A stretch of DNA of 64,000 bases from Warburgia ugandensis (Eukaryota; Streptophyta; Magnoliopsida; Canellales; Canellaceae): positions 48,687,136 through 48,751,135 of the forward strand of contig CP141136.1 in assembly GCA_035236585.1 (NCBI GenBank). Direction: 5' to 3'. Below, one piece after another: positions 48,220 through 56,528 of the stretch. How positions within the stretch are numbered: position 1 is the stretch's first letter; each line of letters starts with the position of its first letter. A program made the translations under genes and the position numbers. The notes below the pieces were generated by a model. The model was given only the letters and a program-made list of their open reading frames with translations. It did no database searches and was not told where the DNA came from.

Positions 48220-48570
48220 ATGAATATTGAATATTCAAAATAAGAAACATCAGGACCTGTTAGTATTACAATCAAGTAATGAAGAAGAGACAAGTATGAA
48301 TGTAAGTAAATTCTCTACTCCTTTGGGCATGTATTTGTATTTATTTACAGTTGGGCTGTGAGCTGTGACTGGATAGACCTGGGAAGACAAAAATTTTCAA
48401 AAACTACTTTGGTTGTTGTGAAAGCAAATGACACTCGGGGTTTTCAAAATGAGTTTAAAATAAAAAAACAAAAGATTTTTTCGTTGCATTGCATTGTTTT
48501 TCAAATTGGGATCCCACCTTAGGCATTGGTTTTGCATGTAAAAATGCATGTGAAAACTCAGGTCGTCACA
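48220..48570 (+). repeat. Z-like LTR 3' end within insertion B
   Basis: Matches the last 300 bases of Z4: TTACAGTTGGGCTGTG near 48,345 versus 47,400, AAAGCAAATGACACTCGGGG near 48,419 versus 47,481, and the terminus CAGGTCGTCACA. A primer-binding site follows two bases later, so this is a 5' LTR end joined to an internal start. Confidence 0.7.
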
Positions 48571-48572
48571 GT

Positions 48573-48586
48573 TGGTATCAGAGCCA
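48573..48586 (+). promoter_or_regulatory. Primer-binding site, tRNA-Met type
   Basis: TGGTATCAGAGCCA, the perfect complement of the initiator tRNA-Met 3' end used by many plant LTR elements and TRIMs. It lies two bases after an LTR terminus. Confidence 0.85.
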
Positions 48587-48673
48587 GTTCCCCTCATGGT
48601 GTGGTGGCTAGCCGCACGCGAGCACCTGGTCGTGGCTATCACGCGGGGATGCGTGTTCCCTAAGGGGGGAAGA

Positions 48674-48920
48674 TGTGAAGCCCTGGGCCAATGAGGGCGG
48701 GCTAAGAGAAGGCTGGCAGGCTTCTAGGCTGGGGTGAGGGATAGAGAGTTAGTCCCACATTGCCTGGGGAGAGGAAACTGAGCTGTTTATAAGAGTTTGG
48801 GGAACTCCAACGGTCACAACGCGTTTTTCCTAGGAAACTTGGGAAGAATAAAACCGTGAGGGGTGTATGGGCCCCCCAAAGCGGACAATATTGTGATTGT
48901 TGGAACCCCAGGGTGTTACA
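48674..48920 (+). repeat. TRIM-like LTR unit
   Basis: About 247 bases, starting TGTGAAGCCCTGGG and ending CAGGGTGTTACA. Contains TTAGTCCCACATTGCC, TTTATAAGAG and AACGCG, words typical of plant terminal-repeat miniature elements, where TTATAAG serves as TATA box. A primer-binding site follows directly. Its last 85 bases are repeated in inverted form at the left end of insertion B. Confidence 0.65.
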
Positions 48921-48922
48921 AA

Positions 48923-48936
48923 TGGTATCAAAGCCA
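48923..48936 (+). promoter_or_regulatory. Second primer-binding site, tRNA-Met type
   Basis: TGGTATCAAAGCCA, one base from the initiator tRNA-Met complement, two bases after the TRIM-like LTR end. Confidence 0.75.
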
Positions 48937-49028
48937 GACCCCGACCCTGAGGGTGGCAGGCTAACCCCACGCGAGGTCGCGTGGCCCCTAAGGAGGGGAG
49001 AGGGCTACCATTGCCGTCGCCAAGAAGG

Positions 49029-49231
49029 TTTGAGGGGGAGGTCCCCAACATAATCTGAGGGATGAAGGCGGGATGCATTGAGAGTTAGTCCCACATCGGA
49101 AGGGGGACAGTTCCTGGATGATTGATAAGGGTCTAGGTAGACCTTAATAGTTAGAACGTGTTTTAAAGTTGTGCGGGCATGGCCCAAAGTGAACAATATT
49201 CTAACTGTGTGGGCCCATGTGGGGCATTACA
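49029..49231 (+). repeat. Second TRIM-like LTR unit
   Basis: Related to 48,674-48,920 by the shared words GAGAGTTAGTCCCACAT, GATAAGGGTC/TATAAGAG position, AACG(T/C)GTTTT, AAAG(T/C)GAACAATATT-type and a TTACA end. The two are well diverged, so they are probably two related families or an old pair. The start is approximate. Confidence 0.5.
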
Positions 49232-49891
49232 AATAGACACATCATTTGATATGTGCATTGTATTTTACATACAAGCATGGTCGCTTATGATTTGGTTTTT
49301 TACAGTCCTAGGATTGGGATATGCTATGCTAGGGAAGTTATGAGTGTTTGGCCACCCACTTCCTAAAACTTATATGATGGATACCATGCCTAAAGTGAGG
49401 CTAAATGTTGAGTGGGGCAATCATGGGAAGGTCGCCACTATGACAGCCAGGGTTCCCCCCATGCAAACTTGGATTTTATTATTTCTATAGTTGGTATCAA
49501 TGGATTATTATGTAGTTATTCGGCCATGTTGTACAGAATGAGATTGCGGCATAGTAGTCCTAATGTATTTTGTATTATGATGCACATATGATAGGCATAG
49601 TGAAATGCCATGGCGTGATGAGATTCCATTAGATGAGTTCTTGGAAAGAAAATTCCCATATGAGAATTGGCTGAATATTAATCTCTTAAGTGGAAGTATA
49701 ACCAGGGAAAGGAACAAGTTTTGAGCAATCTTCACTATTTTAACTAATTTATCCTATACTACATAAATAATGTGTATACTCTATGTTGAGATAACTCATG
49801 AGTAGATAACTATGGTGGAATAATGACTGAGGTATGTATTCTTATATTGCTAAAGTAGTATATTTTTGTATCCCCTACCAATCATAGCTTG

Positions 49892-49931
49892 CTGAGATAT
49901 TGTAGATGTTTCAATGTTTATAATATCTCAG
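49892..49931. other. Hairpin CTGAGATATT / AATATCTCAG in LTR-Y2
   Basis: Perfect 10-pair stem with a 20-base loop, 430 bases before the LTR end. Same place as the Y1 hairpin; loop longer. Confidence 0.6.
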
Positions 49932-50366
49932 ATACAGAGAAGGAGAATTACGACATCAAGACTTAAGAAGATTTGGAAGAATAATCAATCAAGGTATATC
50001 CCATGAAGACATGTATTTTTATTTGAGAGAATTGTATTGTATTTGAGAGCTTTTAATGTATGGTGAGGTTTGAAATTTGGATTATGTAAATTGGACAAGT
50101 ATTGTACTGATATGGGGCTGTACTTTGAACCACTGGATGGATTCTGGAATTTAATAAAAATATATTCCTTCAATGGAATTTTATCTTGTACAAAAAATTC
50201 TACTTATATTATGTATGATGTGATGACTTGGGTTGTTTTCAAAACAAGTTTTAAAGAAAAGAATTTTTATTATTTTGTTTTGTGAAATTTTTTTACTATT
50301 AAGGGCACCCTGCCTTTGAAAAATGTATTACAAATGTGTTACAAAAACCCTAGTCATTATAGGAGC

Positions 50367-50960
50367 AGCCTTTAAAAGATTATTTACCTCCTCCATAGAC
50401 TTGTCTCAATCAAAATCTACATAAAAATGCAGGAGACAAGCCTTAAGTGGGTTAGAGATGGAAGATGGTGTATGAATGTCATGAATTAGACTCTCAATCA
50501 AATTCACATTATAAGAATCATCGAGGTCAAAATGTTGTTGGTTAGCGTTAAATACATTAATCTTAACCTTCATGTTGATGAACAATAATTTCATTAGACT
50601 GTTTCTATAGTTAATAATGGCATTAGACATCACTAGAAATGGAAGTCCAAAGATGATGGAATCTAATTGCTGGGATTAGATACAGGCCGAGTGTCCAACA
50701 CAATGAAATTGACCAGTAGTAAAACTTGTCCGCTTGTATCAAAACATTTTCAATCAAACCACAAGGTATCTTCACTAATCTATCTGCAAATTGTAACATG
50801 ATAATCGTTGGTTTTAACTTGTTGAGTCTTAGTTGCTCATAGATAGAGTACGGAAACAAGTTAACACTAGCCCCTAGGTCAAGAAGTGCCCTATGTATGA
50901 TGTGGTCTCCAATAATTTAAGAAATTGTAGGGCACCCTAGATCTCCAAACTTTGGTGAGG
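50367..50960 (-). pseudogene. Athila-3 protease remnant
   Basis: Right of Y2 the Athila-3 body resumes. The minus strand reads MFPYSIYEQLRLNKLKPTII and then LVKIPCGLIENVLIQADKF (about 50,700-50,860), plus MSNAIINYRNSLMKLLFINM and INVFNANQQHFDLDDSYNV (about 50,480-50,630). Same wording as the protease regions of Athila-1 and -2. In living elements the enzyme cuts the gag-pol chain. Broken. Confidence 0.75.
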
Positions 50961-52870
50961 TCTTGTGTTGTATTAAAAAGCTCACCTACTCGGTGAGGAA
51001 AGCTTTCTTCTGTACATTGAGCTTTATCTTTCTAGTGCAAAGCTCTTTCAAAAACTTGGCATAGGCAGGGATATCTTTTATTGCATTGATCAATGGAATG
51101 TTGACTTGTACATAAATACATCCATTAGCTCATTGAAATTTGTACCCTTTCTAGCCTTGTTCAATAACTAAGGAAATGGGGCCTTGGGCACATAGCGTGC
51201 CACCACTATAGGTTCAACAGGAGATTTCTATCTTTTATCTTTCTGATGTGTTTTGGTTTCTCTTTAGTTTCCTTAGCTTGCTCGACTTTGTTGTCAATCT
51301 GACAACTGCTCCTAAGGGTGGTTATAGACTTGGCATGGTCACGAGGGCTATGAGTTTGAGAACTTGTCCCTATCTCAAATTGGCCGTTATGGTTAGGGAT
51401 GGGTTGACTGGGGAACTGATCCTTTCCTCTATCCCGTAATGCAATAGACAACTGACTAACTTTCATTTCTAACCTGGCAATGGCTTGAGGGTTGATACGG
51501 ACGGTATGTCGACTATCATTATGAAATTGGTGTAAGGCCTTGTTTGTCTCTTCATTTTACTATAATGATCTTTCAATAAGAGCTTGGATGTTTTCTTGAA
51601 AAGATGGTTTCTTTGGTTGCTGAGGTTGTTGGAAGCAGGTGGTTGCTGAGAAACTGTAGCTCTAGGAAGGTTTTTGGTAGAGGAGTTCATAGATGGTCCC
51701 CTAGGTAGTTATTCTTTAACCAAGAAAAGTTCAGATGCCTAGCCCATCCAAGATTGTAGGTCTCAGAATATAAGTTGTTGCTAGGATTGGGATATGCATT
51801 CAATGGATTTTCTTTTTCAACAAGATAGTTGTTAAGCACTCTATTTGATGGACAAGATGTAGTCATATGGGTTGGGCTGGAAAAAAGAGCACAAACCTCT
51901 TGTGGAGGTTTAAGAGATGTAGTAGTCATAAAAGATTGAAACATAGTTTCAAGCTCGTTAGCTCTCCCATCGTACTTCTCCATTCTCTCTAGTACAAAGT
52001 CGAGTTTATAGCATAGATTTGTATGTACTCTATCTCAGATAGACCTCCTTTCTTTAGAGCCTAGTTGATTCTCTCTCTTCTATTGGAATAATCCCATTGC
52101 TGAGTATTATCTGCTAATGTTTGAAAGAACTCTTAGGCCTCACTATCATGTTTTAACATGAGGGCCCCACTACTCATTGCATCTACATTTGCTTATTTTG
52201 AGGCATCAATGCCTCATAGAAGTATTGAACCTGCGACCACTTTTCGAGTCCATGATGAGGGCGTTTCTACAACAATTCATTCCACTATTCCTAACATTCG
52301 TATTATTGTTCATCTTCCCTTGATTGGAAATTGATAATTTCATGACAAAGGGCATTTGTTTTGTGAACAGGAAAGAATTTGTTTAAAAACTTCCTAGACA
52401 ATTGGTCCCATGTATTAATGGAACCTACCTCCAAGGAATTGAGCCATAACTTGGCCTTATCCTTGAGCGGGAATGGGAATAACCTAAGCCTAATAGAATC
52501 ATCCAAAAATTTCTAGAATCTGAAAGTGGTGCAAATATTAAGGAACTCCTGGATATATAGGTAAGGGTCTTCTCGGTCTCGCCCATAAAAAGTAGGGAGT
52601 AATTGTATTACTCCTAGCTTTAATTCAAAGTGTTCTGCATTTGTTGGAGGTAGAGCTATGTAAGAAGGGGTATTGAGTTGGAGTGGTGCATAAAAATTTC
52701 TAATAGATTTGTGCTCAACTTTTGCTAGTGGTGCGACCATGAGGATAAGAATTTGGTTTCTTTCCCCTTGTCTAAGGTTGTGTTGAATCTTTGGGTTGAA
52801 AGATGCTAACTCTAAGTTCTGAGGTAGATGCCCTTAAATAAAAATTTTAAATGTCCTAAACTATATGCTG
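50960..52870 (-). pseudogene. Athila-3 gag remnant
   Basis: From right to left on the minus strand: FYAPLQLNTPSYIALPPTNA, then ELKLGVIQLLPTFYGRDRED (about 52,590-52,700), then DDSIRLRLFPFPLKDKAKLW and LNSLEVGSINTWDQLSRKFL (about 52,380-52,505). A zinc-knuckle-like stretch follows (VCALFSSPTHMTTSCPSNRV, about 51,830-51,900, with Cys, Cys, His, Cys), then YNLGWARHLNFSW near 51,730. These are standard Athila gag signatures. Best gag copy here; broken. LTR-Z2 lies just upstream of it in the leader. Confidence 0.85.
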
Positions 52871-53224
52871 TGTGACGAACTGGGTTTTTATATGATGCAA
52901 TTTTGATAAAAAGGCGAGATCTCTTGTTTTATAAGTATGAAATGCATGAAAATATTTTTTTCTTTTGGAAAACAATCTTTCATAAAAACCCCAAGTGTCA
53001 AAACACATTCTCAAATTATCTAGCCCTGGCAAAGTTTTAAATCAACATTATTCCCAAGAAAGTGTTAATCACAGCCCCAGCTATTAGAGAGTAACTACAA
53101 TCAAGTAACATTGAAAGATAAGATAGGGGTTTACTTAGTTGCACTTAGTTTGGGTGTCTTCTATCACAAGGGTTCCTTGCCCTTAAGTATTTACTTTGTG
53201 TCTAAAAAAAGTTGAGGATTGGGT

Positions 53225-53241
53225 GAGTATATACTATACTC
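53225..53241. other. Hairpin GAGTATA / TATACTC in Z2
   Basis: Perfect seven-pair stem with a TAC loop; same place as in Z1, Z3 and Z4. Confidence 0.55.
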
Positions 53242-53411
53242 AGTAGGAGTCCATCACTACTAGTTTTATAATGCATGAGATGTTTAAAATCATATGCTCT
53301 TTCAAAATATGTGCATGGTTGAACACTCATGTTCAAGATTGGAATTAAAAACCATTGTCAAACCAAAATACTAACGACTTAAAGAATCACATAATCCAAA
53401 TCGAAGGTATC

Positions 53412-53437
53412 ATATATATATATATATATATATATAT
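53412..53437. repeat. (AT)n microsatellite in Z2
   Basis: Run of 13 AT units at the same place as in Z1. Confidence 0.9.
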
Positions 53438-55074
53438 CATAACATTATGATATGCATAAGATGCTTCATTGAATCCAACTCATGGATATCTAGTATGGTA
53501 TGGTCGATCAACCTCATATCATGCCATATGCAATGCAAATAAGTCCACGAAACCATAGGGCCTAACTATGCCCAAGATCTCCTCGCCGTGTGGTCCCCGG
53601 GTACCTGAGGACACTCGGTCATAGCCTCAACGGGGCCTATGACACGTCGACCCAGTGCCGTGACACCAGTGGTAGCCCCCTGTACCACATGCAGTCGATG
53701 TAGGGACGTTGCCCTTTTTGGGCGTGGTACCCATCCACCTAATAGTGGTAGAGGCTGGAGGCCAACCCAAACCTCTCGGCATAGCGCTTACGAGCTTATC
53801 AGCCCAAATCATAATCAGATCAAACAAGCAAAAACCTCTCTTTTTTCAAAACCTGTCCTCTTCGGGTCCCTCACAACTGCCTGGCCCTCAACACTCCAGC
53901 GTCTTTTGGTAATCCTCAAGGACATGCAATTTTTGTAAGAACTTAATGCTCACAAATCATGCAATGTATGCAATTGTTTGCAAAACATATCTATGCATAA
54001 CGTATATGCAATTATTTACAAAACATGTCTATGCATAAAGCATTTATCATATGTATACTAAATTAAGTCATGCTAAACAAGTTATATACTTAAAACATGT
54101 ATTCTCAAAACAATCATAGTTCTTTTAAAAGAATCTAGTAGCGATAGAGCACCTACCTGGCTAGGTTGCGCTAACCCCTTTGTCCTCGTATGCTCCTGAG
54201 CATGGTTTGGGGAATTAAGGTTAGTTTGGCCTATCTTTTATAGGTTTTAGAGTGGTTGGTCTTATTACTTAGGCATTAAGGGTACATCCCCATGCATATG
54301 GGTGTCCTAAGGTCCTCACTGGGCCTTGGTATCATCAGTTTTCCAAAGGTCTAGCAGCCACGTGCCACCATCCTATTCTAAGGGTCGTGCTGACCTTTAA
54401 TTGGGCTTTGATTATGGATTTTATAGTTTGGGTGTGTCCACGTCGTCGACACAGACACAACGCCTTTTGCAGTGCCTCAATCGGAGCTCTAGATCTCATG
54501 TTATAAGCTTTTTAGTATCAGGTGTACATAAGGACCTTAAGGGTGAAAAGGCGGAATGCTAGCGCGCTGCACGTCAGTGGCATGCGCCCATCTGTTCTTA
54601 AGAAGAGGAAAATCCCGGAATCGCTAGCACGCTGTGCATCAGCGGCATGCGCCCTAGTAGGCACGTTTGCAGACGTGCCAAATTTTCCTGCCCGTCTGTT
54701 CCTTTTGCGGGCGCGTCCACGAACGTGCCCGTTTGGTTTTTCTTGAACGCGGTCGACGCGTTACGTTCCGTTTGGAACGTTTTGTTCATTGGGGGACCGG
54801 GGCGTCCTCATGACACCCTGGTTTGACCCTGTCAAACCAGTGCAGCCCAGGGATCATCCCTGGGTCCTTGGTGACTCTCCAGGGCTCTATTTTGCATGAT
54901 TTTTCATGCAAAAACTTAGAAAAAATGAGCCTAGGACTACTATGAAGACGGGTTTTGAGGGATCTTGGGCATACCTGGCTCGTTGCTGGGTTTTTCTCCT
55001 CGTTTCTCCTCTTGGTTGCTTCTCCAAAATGGGTTTTCCTCAAGCTTTTGGGCTGCCATTAGAGGGGCCCAAGT

Positions 55075-55091
55075 GCTCTATTTATAGAGCT
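55075..55091 (-). promoter_or_regulatory. TATA box of LTR-Z2
   Basis: AGCTCTATAAATAGAGC on the minus strand, the conserved Z palindrome. Confidence 0.65.
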
Positions 55092-55518
55092 ATAAGAAGG
55101 TTTTGGAGGGGGCTCTCATCGCCCTTGAATGGTGGTGGAGAAACCTCCAGAATGGCCGTGATTTCTCCTCCAATCACCTCCGTTCTAGAACCCTCTAGGA
55201 GGTTGAAGATGAAGGGTGCCCGTATTAAAACGGGCCCCTGTGTTTTGCAGGCTAAATCCGTTTTTTGTAAAAATTACATTTTTGCCCTTGAACTTCAAAG
55301 GGCCATAACTTGCTCATTTTAACTCCGTTTTGGGTGATTTTGGTCTTGTTGGATTCCTTTTTTTGAGACACACCTAATGGTACCATTTTCAAGACCAAAT
55401 TTGTGGGTTCAGTTAAGGTGAATAGTGAAATGACCAAAATGCCCTTATCTTCAAAAACTGAACTTTTCATTGCTAACTTGGGATTTTAATATTAAAAAAT
55501 TGGAGTCATTACATTCTG

Positions 55519-56498
55519 ACGCTAAATCTATGTGATGTACAATCACATCCTAGTAATCACTAATTGAGCAATGTCTTGATTATCAATTTTTAGTACATAG
55601 GTGGTAGCTTCTTAGACCTAGATCTAGACATCTCGTCCTTTTATCTAGATTTGATTATTGCTTACTAGTTGGGTTCTACTCATAAGTGGTTAATACAATC
55701 TTCATGTGAGGAGGCATTTAGACATCAGCTAACATAAACTAAAGTTATGAGAAAATCACTTGCATTCTATGACACCCACTATAACCATAATGCTTTGAAG
55801 CCATTGGAGTGATAATAAATTGTGTCCTTCTAAAGGGTCCTATGAGCTTGATACCCTAAGTCTATTTCTATTTAATTTTAAATTAAAGGTAAAAGGTTGG
55901 GATTATGACATACAAGGATTTTGATTGATTCCAAAGTGGGCCAATGAAGTTGGTGATGAAATCTAGTACTTATATTATTAGGGTTTCGATGGGGCCCTTA
56001 CTAACATTAATTCCATTTCACTATAAAGTTGTAAATATGCAATGCAAAACAAAAGTAAACTAAACCTATATGCTATCTAACCAAATAAAGTAACTAATTC
56101 CATTCCACCACCCTTGAATAAAGATGCAACCTATATTGTTGCATCTTTATTTGTGTGAGGATTGCTCACAATGAGAGGTCCGATGATGATCAAGTGTGGG
56201 CCACCATACCCAACACTTGTCTTATATTAAATAAAATTAAAATTACAATGAGCCTCACTACAATTTCTCTCCAATCCTAATTTAAGAAAGCAATACAACC
56301 TAATCTAAGATGATGAAGACTCGGCCCACAAGATCACTGTCAATCCTTTGCCATTTTCCTTGCACAAGATCATACAAATATGGTTAATATGAGAAAAATA
56401 GAAATACATGCAAAATTTTAAAAATTTTTAAACTAATGCATCCTAAACCTAGAATAGAGGTAAATAATTCAAGCAAGATCCACTACACAATCCATTGC
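55519..56498 (-). other. Athila-3 5' leader
   Basis: Untranslated leader between primer-binding site and gag (its gag-side part lies left of Z2). Matches Athila-1 14,310-15,440. Contains a 14-pair hairpin at 56,117-56,151. No coding seen. Confidence 0.65.
56117..56151. other. Perfect 14-pair hairpin in Athila-3 leader
   Basis: AATAAAGATGCAAC and GTTGCATCTTTATT with loop CTATATT. At the matching place in Athila-1 (near 15,080-15,095) only the right-hand surroundings TATTTGTGTGAGGATTGCTC are shared, so the hairpin seems particular to this copy. Confidence 0.7.
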
Positions 56499-56517
56499 GA
56501 TTCCCCAGCAATGGCAA
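56499..56517 (-). promoter_or_regulatory. Athila-3 primer-binding site (tRNA-Asp type)
   Basis: The minus strand reads TGCCATTGCTGGGGAATCG, close to the Athila site TGGCGCCGTTGCCGGGGA, about a dozen bases from the LTR start. One of the two best preserved sites of this type here. Confidence 0.75.
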
Positions 56518-56528
56518 AAAAAAATCGA

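Larger units (their letters stand above)
44908..49231. mobile_element. Composite insertion B (TRIM-like, with Z4 inside)
   Basis: Starts TGTGACACCCTAGGG and ends GGGGCATTACA, with perfect AATAG repeats outside (44,903-44,907 and 49,232-49,236), so the whole block entered Y2 as one unit. With Z4 removed it is about 1.6 kb. The left end (44,908-44,961 plus 47,657-47,685) is the reverse complement of about 48,836-48,920. The right part holds direct units: a Z-like LTR end, a primer-binding site, LTR-like unit 48,674-48,920, a second primer-binding site, and a related unit ending at 49,231. No coding. This is a miniature LTR element (TRIM-like) that has become partly inverted and partly tandem; how is not clear. 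Confidence 0.6.
41111..50361 (+). mobile_element. LTR-Y2: long noncoding LTR-type insertion in Athila-3
   Basis: Starts TGTAGCACCCCTAAC and ends CCCTAGTCATTATA, flanked by perfect GGAGC repeats (41,106-41,110 and 50,362-50,366). With insertion B set aside it is about 4.9 kb, the same as Y1. Matches Y1 in order over its whole length, for example TTAGTAGGATAATATAAGGA near 43,874 and TTTGTGAGGTCTAAACACC near 44,110. No protein-coding region is recognised. It has a TATA-like box and the 3' hairpin. Confidence 0.8.
52871..55513 (-). mobile_element. LTR-Z2: solo LTR in Athila-3 leader
   Basis: Plus-strand start TGTGACGAACTGGG and end GGAGTCATTACA; flanks TGCTG (52,866-52,870) and TTCTG (55,514-55,518), a target duplication with one difference. 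About 2.64 kb and matches Z1 over its whole length (TTCCCAAGAAAGTGTTA near 53,050 versus 28,561). Has the AT run, GAGTATA hairpin, GC-rich repeat pair and TATA box. No coding supported. Confidence 0.85.

Noticed and set aside
48570-48590. Possible tRNA gene suggested by a tRNA-Met-like word
   Set aside because: Only the 3' end complement is present, next to an LTR end. It is a primer-binding site, and no cloverleaf follows.
48830-49080. Open frames in both directions over the TRIM-like unit
   Set aside because: GC-rich noncoding LTR; known TRIM-type elements have no coding, and the frames cross LTR and primer-binding-site boundaries.
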